A stretch of DNA of 64,000 nucleotides, taken from the NCBI GenBank assembly GCA_016787485.1, contig JAEUUL010000026.1:1-64000 (forward strand), given 5' to 3'. The position numbers and the translations under genes were made by a program. This document shows, one piece after another, positions 7,876 through 16,394 of this stretch. This stretch comes from Bacteroidota bacterium (GTDB lineage Bacteria > Bacteroidota > Bacteroidia > NS11-12g > UBA955). Numbering within the stretch: the stretch's first letter is position 1; each line of letters opens with the position of its first letter. The notes beneath the pieces were generated by a model. The model worked only from the letters and a program-made list of their open reading frames with translations, searched no databases and had not been told where the DNA came from.

Positions 7876-10770
7876 ATGCGCATACTACCGATTCTTCTGT
7901 TCATTCTGATAAGCCACCCTGCCGCGGCCCAGAGTTGGCGTACAGGCAATTACCACCATCCATGGGCAGATTCTGTATTGAAAACACTTACCCTGCGCCA
8001 GCAAATAGGACAAATGATGATGGTGGCAGCATGGAGCAACAAAGGTCCGGAACATACCGAAGAAATAGAAAATCTCATTCGCAACCATCAGGTAGGCGGA
8101 CTCTGCTTCTTTCAGGGTCAGGCTTTGAAACAGGCTTATCTTACCAATTACTATCAGGATCTTTCCCGCATACCCATGCTTGTGAGCATGGATGCAGAGT
8201 GGGGACTGGCCATGCGGTTGCGCGATATGCAAAAGTTCCCCTACCAGATGACCCTGGGTGCTGCCCATAATGACAGCCTGATATACCGCTGCGGTTTGGG
8301 CATTGGGCTGGAATGCCGCAGGCTGGGGGTTCATATCAACTTTGCACCGGATGTGGATGTAAATACCAATCCGGAAAACCCCATTATCGGATTCCGCAGT
8401 TTTGGCGAGGAAAGCACGGATGTGGCCCGACAAGGTGAATGGATGATGCGGGGATTGCAGGATGCGGGAATCATTGCTTGTGCAAAGCATTTTCCGGGAC
8501 ACGGCGACTCAGAAGCTGACTCACATATAGAACTGCCCTTACTCGGACACAGTAAAGACCGTCTGGACAGTCTGGAACTATATCCATTCCGCCGCTTGTT
8601 CTCTGCAGGTGTAAAAAGTGCTATGGTAGGCCATCTTGAAATCCCATCGCTGGATACCACCCCCCACAGACCCTCTTCCCTCTCCCCTGCGGTGGTGAAC
8701 ACACTGCTCAAGCAACAGATGGGATTCCGCGGACTTGTCATAACCGATGCGCTGAACATGAAAGGTGTTAGCCGCACTTACGGGGGTGGTTATGCCGAGG
8801 CCGCTGCGGTGCTGGCAGGAAACGACATTATTCTCTTTCCGGAAAATGTACCAAAAGCCATTGAACTGATTGAAAACCTGGTCAAAGAGGGCCAGCTGGA
8901 CAGTGCAGAACTCTCAGACCGGGTGCGTAAAATACTATATTTCAAAGCCATGCAGGGGCTAGACCATTATCAGCCCGTGGAAACCGGGTCATTGATGGCC
9001 GACCTTGACCTTTCTGCTTCCAAAAAACTGGAAGCAGAAGCAGCTGCACAGGCTGTAACCGTTGTTACTGACCGGAATGAAATACTGCCATTGCTGCAGC
9101 ACACACGACGCAGTATGGCATGGTGGGGTATTGGCAAAGCCGGCAATTATCCTTTTGGTGTTTACCTGCAGAAATACCATAAAATGGATGCCTTCTTCAC
9201 ATACCGCGACAGTGGGTATGAGACCTTTGGAACCATGGCCGACAGCCTTGCCAGAAACTACGAAACGGTAATCGTAAGTCTGCATGACCAAAACCTATGG
9301 GGAAAGAAAAGTACCTGGCTGCCCCAGCCTGTTGTGCAAAATCTTTACACCCTGGCAGAAAGAACCCGGGTGGTGGTGGTCATGTTCGGCCACCTGTATA
9401 TCCTGAAAAACCTGCCCAACCTCACCTGTGCCCTGGTGGCCTACGAAGACGAACCCGCCTACCAGAAAGCGACAGCAGATATTCTGTTTGGCGAAAAACC
9501 CAGCCTTGGACACCTGCCCGCAACTGCTGGCAAAGGATACCTTGCCGGTGCCGGAGTGCATACAGAAGACCGGCTGGTTCACCATATACCGGTAAGCAGC
9601 CCGGTAACTGCCGGATTCAAATACGATTTCAGCACAGACATGGACAGTCTCCTGAGTTCCGCCCAGCGAATGCATGCGACCCCTGGCGGACAAGTGATGG
9701 TACTGCACAAAGGAGAAATAATTTATAACCGGGCCCACGGAAGCTTTTTTTATGACAGCGTGAGACCCGTGAGCAAAAACAGCATGTTCGATCTGGCCAG
9801 TATTACCAAGGTGGCGGCCACAACCCTGTGTGTGATGCGATTGCAAGAAAAAGGCATGCTGCGGCTGGATGCGCACATTCACGATTATTTGCCAGAAGTG
9901 CAGGGCACAAACAAAAGTAAACTCACCATCAGGGAATTGCTCACGCATGAAGCAGGTTTGCCGGCCTATATACCCTTTTACAAACAAGCCACCAAAGAAC
10001 CCGGGTTTCTGAACAGGCAGAAGGACAGTATTCATACCGTACAACTCAGCGACAGTGTATGGATGACGGCTGCATGGCAGGATTCCGTATGGCAGCAAAT
10101 CCTTCGTTGTGAGGTGAAAAAGAAACAAGGATTTTTGTATTCCGATCTCGGCTTTATCATCCTTGGGAAAATTGTTCAGCGCGTATCCGGTAAAACGGTG
10201 GCTGAGTATGTCTCCAAATTCTTTTACCAGCCCATGGGACTAACCCGCACCAGTTTTCAACCGGCGCAAACGTATTATCCTGCAGAGATGCCACCCACTG
10301 TAGAAGATAACTATTTCCGCAACGGCCGGGTGCAGGGTTATGTGCACGACCCCACCGCAGCCATGCTGGGCGGGGTGGCAGGCCATGCCGGTTTGTTTTC
10401 CAATGCAGAGGACCTCGCCAAACTCATGCAAATGCTGCTGAACGGAGGTATGTGGGAAGGCAACAGATACCTGAAAACGTCTACCATAAAAGACTTTACA
10501 AGCGCGGCCCACAAAAACACGCACCGGGGTCTTGGTTTCGACAAGCCCAACGGAGCCAAAGATCCGGCAAAGAACAACGTATCGCCGCTGGTTCCTGTGG
10601 AAGCCTTTGGCCACAGCGGCTTCACCGGCAACTGGGCCTGGGCCGACCCTAAAAATCAGATTGTTTTTGTGTTTCTGAGCAACCGCACTTACCCGGATGA
10701 GAACAACCGCAAACTCATTACGGAAAATATTCGCAGCAAGGCAATAGAAATAGTTTACAAGGCCAGGTAG
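7876..10770 (+). CDS. Fused GH3 beta-N-acetylhexosaminidase and serine beta-lactamase-like hydrolase
   Basis: A 964-residue exported protein. The start is set at the ATG at 7876 because it gives a clean signal peptide (MRILPILLFILISHPAAAQ); an in-frame upstream ATG at 7819 would add 19 unconvincing residues. Residues about 30-370 are a NagZ-type GH3 domain: KHFPGHGDSEADSH from K204 carries the catalytic His/Asp loop and ITDALNMKG holds the nucleophile D291. About 390-570 is a GH3 C-terminal-like linker. About 600-955 is a class C beta-lactamase/PBP-like domain with SITK (S642, K645), YSD near 755 and an HSGFTG near 914. It likely acts on peptidoglycan-type amino sugars in the periplasm. This domain order is known in Bacteroidota. 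Whether the second domain is a peptidase or esterase is open. Confidence 0.9.
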   Translation: MRILPILLFILISHPAAAQSWRTGNYHHPWADSVLKTLTLRQQIGQMMMVAAWSNKGPEHTEEIENLIRNHQVGGLCFFQGQALKQAYLTNYYQDLSRIPMLVSMDAEWGLAMRLRDMQKFPYQMTLGAAHNDSLIYRCGLGIGLECRRLGVHINFAPDVDVNTNPENPIIGFRSFGEESTDVARQGEWMMRGLQDAGIIACAKHFPGHGDSEADSHIELPLLGHSKDRLDSLELYPFRRLFSAGVKSAMVGHLEIPSLDTTPHRPSSLSPAVVNTLLKQQMGFRGLVITDALNMKGVSRTYGGGYAEAAAVLAGNDIILFPENVPKAIELIENLVKEGQLDSAELSDRVRKILYFKAMQGLDHYQPVETGSLMADLDLSASKKLEAEAAAQAVTVVTDRNEILPLLQHTRRSMAWWGIGKAGNYPFGVYLQKYHKMDAFFTYRDSGYETFGTMADSLARNYETVIVSLHDQNLWGKKSTWLPQPVVQNLYTLAERTRVVVVMFGHLYILKNLPNLTCALVAYEDEPAYQKATADILFGEKPSLGHLPATAGKGYLAGAGVHTEDRLVHHIPVSSPVTAGFKYDFSTDMDSLLSSAQRMHATPGGQVMVLHKGEIIYNRAHGSFFYDSVRPVSKNSMFDLASITKVAATTLCVMRLQEKGMLRLDAHIHDYLPEVQGTNKSKLTIRELLTHEAGLPAYIPFYKQATKEPGFLNRQKDSIHTVQLSDSVWMTAAWQDSVWQQILRCEVKKKQGFLYSDLGFIILGKIVQRVSGKTVAEYVSKFFYQPMGLTRTSFQPAQTYYPAEMPPTVEDNYFRNGRVQGYVHDPTAAMLGGVAGHAGLFSNAEDLAKLMQMLLNGGMWEGNRYLKTSTIKDFTSAAHKNTHRGLGFDKPNGAKDPAKNNVSPLVPVEAFGHSGFTGNWAWADPKNQIVFVFLSNRTYPDENNRKLITENIRSKAIEIVYKAR

Positions 10771-10975
10771 TTGCACATGAGTAACGGTTCTGAAATCGAA
10801 AATCATCGTCTCTTGCTGTTTGATATATATCCGCCGGACCCTGTCAATGTATGCTTTTATCTCCGCTTTTTTTCCGGAACAGGCCACCTGTAGCAAAAGT
10901 CCTGCGCACCAACAGGGGTAATACATCAAAGCCATTCCGCTTTATCAATCCGTCCTTTTTTCTGACTAACAGGCA
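10771..10975. other. Intergenic region without recognised gene
   Basis: Lies between the GH3 fusion and a lipoprotein gene. An antisense frame (about 10240-10935, minus) has a vaguely lipoprotein-like start but runs deep into the beta-lactamase domain and is not credible. No terminator hairpin with a U-tract is visible after the GH3 gene. Confidence 0.5.
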
Positions 10976-11006
10976 TTTGGATTTTTGAAAGTAATTATTA
11001 CATTTG
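10976..11006 (+). promoter_or_regulatory. Complete Bacteroidota promoter (TTTG-N19-TACATTTG)
   Basis: TTTG at 10976-10979 and TACATTTG at 10999-11006 with a 19-nt spacer, the canonical sigma-ABfr arrangement. It predicts a leader of about 85 nt before the lipoprotein ATG at 11098. Confidence 0.7.
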
Positions 11007-11097
11007 CCTTAGGGGAACACCAAAAATCAAAAAATGGTCCCGTCACAAATCGATATTTCAGTTTATTCAGATCAGGAAAAACATTAAGTAAATAGAT

Positions 11098-11664
11098 ATG
11101 AAAAATACCATTCCCGTATTATTCCTTTTCTTTATGTTCATCTCAGGATGTGAAAAAAAAGACAAAGAAGGAGCTTGCAAAGCCGGAGTAAGCAAATTGT
11201 TGCAAATGGCCACACCAAATACGAGTACAATAAATTATAATACCTCCAGTTTTTCAATCAACGGAATTAACGAAGTCAGTTATTTTGTGGCTTTCGGGCA
11301 AGCCAATTTCTACATTACATCTAAAATTGAAAATGTATGTACAAAGACCCATTTAAAACCCGCGTTTACATTAAGTATCACCGACTCATCCGGATTCAAC
11401 AATATACAAATCTACGCCCAGGCTTATTGGTCTACTTATGATGAAAACTATATTTTGTTTGATGGAACACCTTCTCCGGGTCAATCTATCAAGGCTAATA
11501 AGGAAATAGGTCTTAAACAGGCTTTTGGTGAAGGACCGGGCAATATGGAATTCTTTCTGGGTTTAAGATTCAGCACTCTCGGCTCTTTCTCCGCCGATAG
11601 AAAATATTTTGAAAAAATGGTTAAGTATATTGAAACATACTGTCAGTATGACAATGCACTCTGA
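11098..11664 (+). CDS. Small hypothetical lipoprotein
   Basis: A 188-residue protein with a lipoprotein signal: hydrophobic FLFFMFISG then C18, followed by a charged EKKDKEG stretch compatible with Bacteroidota lipoprotein export. The mature part is a beta-rich domain (ASFSING-type strands, YFVAFGQANFYIT, KPAFTLSITDSSG) with no recognised family. It is more AT-rich than its neighbours and is transcribed alone from the promoter at 10976-11006. No close functional context; function unknown. Confidence 0.75.
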   Translation: MKNTIPVLFLFFMFISGCEKKDKEGACKAGVSKLLQMATPNTSTINYNTSSFSINGINEVSYFVAFGQANFYITSKIENVCTKTHLKPAFTLSITDSSGFNNIQIYAQAYWSTYDENYILFDGTPSPGQSIKANKEIGLKQAFGEGPGNMEFFLGLRFSTLGSFSADRKYFEKMVKYIETYCQYDNAL

Positions 11665-12049
11665 TTGGGTTTCCAATTCTAAAGGGACAATCCTTGTGCA
11701 ATTATCATTCCTCCGCATCTATGGGTTAGAATGCATAAGCATGGATTGTTAACAGCCTTTTTGCTCCCGAAAAATCAAACACCAAAACTGAACCGGGTAG
11801 GTTGTTCCCATTCATTAAACATACCCTGAAGAAAACTACCACAAACTCATCACCGGAATGATTTGCAACAAGGTGCCAAAACCAGCACTCAAAGCGAAGC
11901 GGAATATGGTACTCCGGATGCATGAACCAACATTTGCATTAAAGGCACAATGCTGTACGCTTTTGTGACTCATCTGAAATCAGAAATCCATAAAAAGACA
12001 CTTTACCTTCACAAATAAGCTGAATCGCACCCACCACAGGAAGACCGGA
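11665..12049. other. Intergenic region without recognised gene
   Basis: Only short frames are present (one of 65 codons at 11726-11923, minus, without family features). No terminator and no RNA gene recognised. Confidence 0.5.
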
Positions 12050-12079
12050 TTGCATTTTTCACTTCAATCTATATCTTTG
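12050..12079 (+). promoter_or_regulatory. Complete Bacteroidota promoter (TTG-N19-TATCTTTG)
   Basis: TTG at 12050-12052 and TATCTTTG at 12072-12079, 19-nt spacer, about 60 nt before the ATG at 12142. Confidence 0.65.
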
Positions 12080-12141
12080 CTTTACAAACAATACAATACT
12101 TCTCTTCTATCAGACTTGAAATCCAAATCCAACTCTATACC

Positions 12142-12615
12142 ATGAAAACAACCCAAATCCTTGTATGTTTTGCCCTGGCCCTTGCCACTGCAGCGGCCTG
12201 CAAAGAAGAAGACCCAACAACCTACGCCCTTACATTTGATGATGTGAAAGGAAATTACATCGGTTCTGCCGCAATGGATTACCCGAATATAGTTGCCGGT
12301 GGTTACACTTCAGTAACCGGTACAGATACCCTGCGCATAGAAAAAATCAGCGATAAAATCACGCTGAGCAGCCGGTTATTGGGAAGTATTACGGGCACAG
12401 AAGGTGCAAGAACAGAAAATAGTTTTGAACTGAAATTCACCGAACAACTCAATGGCAAACGGGGTACGGCAGGAGAAAATTATAAGTCAGCCTCAGGAGG
12501 TGGAAATCTCATCATACGTCTGACAGCTGGAAAATTCGAGTTGAAGAATGACACCCTGGAAACGGATTCCTGCATGGACTGCACCCGTTACCGGGCTGTT
12601 TCGCTGGAAAAGTAA
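12142..12615 (+). CDS. Small hypothetical lipoprotein
   Basis: A 157-residue protein with a lipoprotein signal ending ATAAAC (C20) followed by KEED, an acidic stretch like the Bacteroidota lipoprotein export signal for surface exposure. The mature domain looks like an all-beta, lipocalin-type small barrel (YALTFDDVKGNYIGSAAMDYP, DTLRIEKISDKITLSS, NSFELKFTEQ), but I cannot name a family. Two Cys at the end (DSCMDCTRY) could form a disulfide. It has its own promoter and is monocistronic. Confidence 0.75.
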   Translation: MKTTQILVCFALALATAAACKEEDPTTYALTFDDVKGNYIGSAAMDYPNIVAGGYTSVTGTDTLRIEKISDKITLSSRLLGSITGTEGARTENSFELKFTEQLNGKRGTAGENYKSASGGGNLIIRLTAGKFELKNDTLETDSCMDCTRYRAVSLEK

Positions 12616-12894
12616 ACAATAAACCAGGAGCTGGTATTGCAGTGATATCAGTTCTGTTTCATTTTTTCTGCATCTGCTATTTGTATTGATTCTGCGGGCA
12701 ACGTCTGATTCCCAAAAGGCTGGTGTGCAGATTTTTATCCTTTAAAAAAAATTTACCGAAACATTACCAGGACTGCCAGGACAGGCTTTTGCCCGTAACC
12801 CGTAATTTAATGAAATGCCAGAAACAACATTGGCACACCCTGTGAAAATGCCTTTCCGGAATATAAATTTTAAAAGAAAATTCTAATCAGCGAT

Positions 12895-13332
12895 TTAACC
12901 GTTTGCCCCTGCATCATACTCTACCATCCATTCTATACCATACTTGTCTCTGAACATGCCAAAATACACACCCCATGGGCTTTCGCCAATGGGGGCCTCT
13001 ATTTCGCCACCAGCAGAAAGACCGTGAAAAAGGGTATCTGCTTCTTCCCTGCTCTCCGTGGATAGGGTGATTTTACTCCGGTTTTCATTTTCATTGACCA
13101 CACCCATAATCTCCGGCACATCGTTTGCCATTAAAAAACTGTTTTTGCCAATGGGAAGCTCAATGCGCAGGATTTTATCCGCCTCATGTTCTTTAATATG
13201 ACTGGCCATTTCAGAAGGCAAATCCCTGAAACGGATGATGCGTGTGAACTCTCCGCCAAATACTGATTTGTAAAACCGGAAGGCCTCTTCGGCATTGCCG
13301 TTAAAATTGATATAAGGATTGATTTGTGCCAT
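12895..13332 (-). CDS. VOC-superfamily (PhnB-like) protein
   Basis: A 145-residue cytosolic protein of the PhnB / '3-demethylubiquinone-9 3-methyltransferase' branch of the vicinal-oxygen-chelate superfamily. The two beta-alpha-beta-beta-beta modules are visible: INPYINFNGNAEEAFRFYKSVFGGEF (1-28) and FHGLSAGGEIEAPIGESPWGVYFGMFRDKYGIEWMVEY (about 103-140), the classic PhnB ending. Enzymatic activity in this branch is mostly unproven. It heads a run of small same-strand genes (with those at 13908 and 14369) but is separated from them by the repeat element. Confidence 0.9.
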   Translation of the reverse strand: MAQINPYINFNGNAEEAFRFYKSVFGGEFTRIIRFRDLPSEMASHIKEHEADKILRIELPIGKNSFLMANDVPEIMGVVNENENRSKITLSTESREEADTLFHGLSAGGEIEAPIGESPWGVYFGMFRDKYGIEWMVEYDAGANG

Positions 13333-13419
13333 TTTAATTTTTATAAACTGATTAAATTTTCAATATATATAATCTGACTATCAGGTAGATTAAACAATCT
13401 ATATTCATAATATCGGTTA

Positions 13420-13809
13420 TCCACTTTTGGCTTGAACCAAAAGTGGAGCAAAAGTTCAAGGCTTCAGGGTCTGAAGTCTGAACATTTGCAACCCGTCGAA
13501 TGCCATCGGCGATCTCCTCGATTCCTCGGAGCTTCCTTGGCATTTCGCGCCGGCTTGCTGCACTTATCAGCCTTCATTCCCTGAGGCCGGGCCGAGAAAA
13601 TGGATGCTGTGGCGGCTTTTCATACCGCTAAATCTTGCTTATCCGTTTTGCATCCCTGTAAGACGGCCCCGCAGCGCGAGGAGGGCAGCGCAGCCCGCAG
13701 TGAAACGGAGGGCGCAAGCTGGCAAGCTGCCCGGACAGGCCTGCGTTAGGAAAGGCGCCTTGGGCCGTCTGCCTTTTGGGCTCCACCTTTTTTGGCGAAA
13801 AAAGGTGGA
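13420..13809. repeat. Candidate interspersed repeat bounded by palindromes
   Basis: A non-coding, more GC-rich block of about 390 bp bounded by two perfect hairpins with related termini. The left one (13420-13447) has 11-bp arms TCCACTTTTGG/CCAAAAGTGGA around a 6-nt loop. The right one (13782-13809) has 12-bp arms TCCACCTTTTTT/AAAAAAGGTGGA around GGCG. Inside are more palindromes, such as CTTCAG/CTGAAG at 13462-13476 and TGCCA/TGGCA at 13501-13542. From memory, very similar sequences recur between genes in many Bacteroidota genomes and give rise to spurious small-protein annotations; I cannot verify that here. Looks like a REP/MITE-type element. Confidence 0.6.
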
Positions 13810-13907
13810 AAAAATGACAGTTTGGGCAATAGATTTTCCATGTATGGGTATTGTGCAATCTTCCAATAGTCATAGTATGTAATTTTCTAATCCTTTTGCA
13901 GCTGAAA

Positions 13908-14315
13908 TTACTTTGCCCGCATTTTATTCCCTTTGGGATCATGGGTTACTTCCGCCAGCCCCAAGGCCTCCATCAATGGGGGGATGTACATCCCAAAGCG
14001 TCCGCGCAGTCCTTTTTTTAAACCATACCATCCTTTTACCGGGTTGCTTTCTGAACGGCCCCAGGCCTCAACGGTCCCTTCCTTTGCAGGTTTTTGTTCG
14101 TCTGCACTGCCCAGTTCCATCCAGTCACCGTGTTCTTTCAGCATCCTGTGCAGGTCATCCAGGCAGCGTAAATCATAATGCAAAACCGTTTTACCCACAG
14201 TGCATACCAGCACTTCCCTGCCATCTTTTTCATCCACATGCATGGTGTATTCGCTGGTCAGTGGCGGCGTTTTCAGTGTTAAGGGTTTTTCTTTTGTTCC
14301 GATGTTGTAAGCCAT
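13908..14315 (-). CDS. Small conserved Bacteroidota protein of unknown function
   Basis: A 135-residue cytosolic protein starting MAYNIGTKEKPLTLKTPPLTSEY. It has a compact beta-rich N-terminal half with VLVCTVGKTVLHYD, then LDDLHRMLKEHGDWMELGSADEQKPAKEG and a basic end WYGLKKGLRGRFGMYIPPLMEALGLAEVTHDP. The pattern looks strongly conserved and matches a small uncharacterised family I recall from Bacteroidota genomes, but I cannot name the domain with certainty. It sits 53 nt from the DUF1801 gene on the same strand; such small genes often travel together with VOC proteins. Confidence 0.75.
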   Translation of the reverse strand: MAYNIGTKEKPLTLKTPPLTSEYTMHVDEKDGREVLVCTVGKTVLHYDLRCLDDLHRMLKEHGDWMELGSADEQKPAKEGTVEAWGRSESNPVKGWYGLKKGLRGRFGMYIPPLMEALGLAEVTHDPKGNKMRAK

Positions 14316-14368
14316 AATATGTGGTTATTTTTTGGGAAGTTCTGATTGAATGCTGTCAGGTGTTTTTC

Positions 14369-14758
14369 TTATTTCAGTCGTTCCAGTTTGCCTTTTCGTT
14401 TCACAATGTTCTTGTAATCCCATTGAATGGATTTACTCTTTTCCAGCCAACGCTTCAGGTCTCCGGTATTGATCTCTTCAGCCATCTGATAAAATATGGA
14501 AGCGTCTTTAAATTTTTCCCCGCGCACATTCAATCCCACTTCATCAAAATCTGCTCCACTCCAGAACATGAGTCGGATACCTTTTTTCTGTTTGCTGTAA
14601 CCCACCACCGGATTGCCATCCAGAAACCAGACGGGGTGCCCATGCCAGATTTTGCTTTCGGCCTCTGGTAGTTGCTCATCGATGCAGCCAGCCAGTGCAT
14701 TGCATAGTTCGGATTCCTCCAGAGAATGATTGTAGACTTGAATTTCCTGTTTCATCAT
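14369..14758 (-). CDS. DUF1801 (YdhG-like) protein
   Basis: A 129-residue cytosolic protein of the DUF1801 fold. Start placed at ATG 14758 (14755 also possible); the longer frame to 14884 adds an unlikely hydrophobic stretch. Motifs: LEESELCNALAGCIDEQLPEAESKIWHGHPVWFLDGNPVVGYSKQKKGIRLMFWSG, the characteristic 'H-G-H-P-V-W' and 'K-x-G-I-R-L-M-F-W' pattern of the family, and a final WDYKNIVKRKGKLERL. Function of the family is unknown. Same strand as the preceding small genes; likely a short operon with 13908-14315. Confidence 0.85.
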   Translation of the reverse strand: MMKQEIQVYNHSLEESELCNALAGCIDEQLPEAESKIWHGHPVWFLDGNPVVGYSKQKKGIRLMFWSGADFDEVGLNVRGEKFKDASIFYQMAEEINTGDLKRWLEKSKSIQWDYKNIVKRKGKLERLK

Positions 14759-14993
14759 GATGGATTCAACGACAAAGCTCCGGGCAGCGTTGATTATAAA
14801 AATCAAATATATGAACAAATTCCTGTTTTGTATCAAATGGGCTTTTTTTGATACAACCTCTAAACAGGATTGCCAGAAATTCACAGTAAGATGCAGCGTT
14901 TGAGTAACGAAATCTTAATTATAAATTCTGCACCAGTATATAAACTTCAGGCAAGTATAACCGTTAAAATCTATCGTTTTCTTGTCCTCCCCC

Positions 14994-16394
14994 TCAATTG
15001 CACCCGCCCAGCGGGTTCTGCACCATTTTGGGGTTGGCACTCATTTCGTCGGCGGGGATGGCCAGAATCAGACCGGGGCAATTCCAGAGGGCATTGCGGA
15101 TGCGCAGGCCGGCGTTGTTGTCCCGGATGGCCTGTCGTTTCAGATCGTGCAGGCGGTTGCCTTCAAGGGCCATTTCCAGTCTGCGTTGCTTGCGTACTTC
15201 GTTCACAATGTCTGTATTGTTCAGCGAATTATAATCGGACAAGCCGGCGCGGTTTCGAATGTCGTTCAACTGCAGCAGTGCTTCTATGCGTTTACTCTGC
15301 TCTGCGGCAGACTCGGCATATATAAGTTTGATTTCGGCAAGGTGCATAACCGGTATTGAAAACCAGCTGGATGTGTTCATTTTGGTGGGCCAGTACTCAT
15401 CGGGCGGGCCGGCAGCAGGTGTTGTCACTTTCAGCCAGTTTTTGTAGCGCAGGTCACTGGTATCTGCTTTGGCTGCATTGAAGAAATCTGAACTGTAAAG
15501 CATCATGGGACGCCCGTTTTCGCTGCTGAAAGCAGAAATAAGACGACCACCGCTGCTTTGGCCTGGTTTTGCATTGCCAGTGCTGGACAATTCAAAAATA
15601 TTGTCATCACTGCCTCCCTGTCCAAAGCGTTTTGTAAGGTTGTTTTCAAAAATGTTGGGACTGTTTTCCACCACATCTTTTGCGTTTTTATAGGCAAGCA
15701 CAAAATCACCCTGATGGAAGTACACACGGGCCAGCAGACCTTTGGCAGCCCATACATTCACCTGTCCTTTGTTCATATCAGCAGGCAATTCCTGAACTGC
15801 AGTGTTCAGGTCGGCCAGAATCTGATTGTATACGGCGGCAACTGTGCTACGCGGCAGTGTCTCTGTGCCGGGTTTGATGCGGATGGGAATTCCTGAATGG
15901 CTATTGTCTGCCGTATAACCATAAGGCTGTGCAAATAACCGCACGAGTTCCAGATGGGTCCAGGCGCGGAGACAAAGGGCTTCTCCGCGAACCCGGGCCA
16001 GTTCCTGTGGCGTAAAACCCGGGACCTTCTTCAGTGCATCCAGCACCAGATTGCAGCGGTAGATGATGGTATAACCTGTATTCCACAGGTTTTTGCTTGT
16101 TTGGGTAAACAGGCTGGTATTGCGGTTGTACACTGCGAGATAACTGCCTGAAAGTCCGTCGCTGCTCAGGTTGTCGGTCATGAGTTCTGCAGCCACCCAG
16201 CATTCGCCACCCATAAAGTTGTCGTCGCGGAAAAGGTCGTAAGCCCCGGTGAGTACTTTTTGCACCGCGGCCGGACTGGTAATGGCGTCTTCGGCCAGCA
16301 GCACATTTTTGGGCTTGATTTCCAGCCACTTTTCGCAACCTGCGATGGACAGGCAGCTGAGAATCACAACCATATACCGCGCCGTGTTTCTCAT
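14994..16394 (-). CDS. SusD/RagB-family outer-membrane lipoprotein
   Basis: A 466-residue surface lipoprotein that caps the SusC channel and binds the imported nutrient. Signal peptide with lipobox LSIAGC (C20), then EKWLEIKPKNVLLAEDAITSPAAVQKVLTGAYD, the standard SusD opening. TPR-like helices include FTPQELARVRGEALCLRAWTHLELVRLFAQPYG (about 127-159) and the C-terminal SusD domain has LQLNDIRNRAGLSDYN and EVRKQRRLEMALEGNRLHDLKRQ (about 375-430). Its ATG overlaps the susC stop by 4 nt. No glycoside hydrolase is adjacent, so the substrate cannot be guessed. Confidence 0.95.
   Translation of the reverse strand: MRNTARYMVVILSCLSIAGCEKWLEIKPKNVLLAEDAITSPAAVQKVLTGAYDLFRDDNFMGGECWVAAELMTDNLSSDGLSGSYLAVYNRNTSLFTQTSKNLWNTGYTIIYRCNLVLDALKKVPGFTPQELARVRGEALCLRAWTHLELVRLFAQPYGYTADNSHSGIPIRIKPGTETLPRSTVAAVYNQILADLNTAVQELPADMNKGQVNVWAAKGLLARVYFHQGDFVLAYKNAKDVVENSPNIFENNLTKRFGQGGSDDNIFELSSTGNAKPGQSSGGRLISAFSSENGRPMMLYSSDFFNAAKADTSDLRYKNWLKVTTPAAGPPDEYWPTKMNTSSWFSIPVMHLAEIKLIYAESAAEQSKRIEALLQLNDIRNRAGLSDYNSLNNTDIVNEVRKQRRLEMALEGNRLHDLKRQAIRDNNAGLRIRNALWNCPGLILAIPADEMSANPKMVQNPLGGCN

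Noticed and set aside
10240-10935. Minus-strand frame of 231 codons with a lipoprotein-like N-terminus
   Set aside because: It runs about 530 nt antisense through the beta-lactamase domain and has no family pattern; the Cys-containing start is likely chance.
11726-11923. 65-codon frame, minus strand
   Set aside because: No signal, no family pattern, no promoter in a plausible position; consistent with chance in an intergenic region.
13352-13942. Small frames within the repeat block (such as 13352-13543 and 13628-13942, both minus)
   Set aside because: They translate the palindromic repeat and look like the spurious small proteins typical of such elements; no start context or domain.
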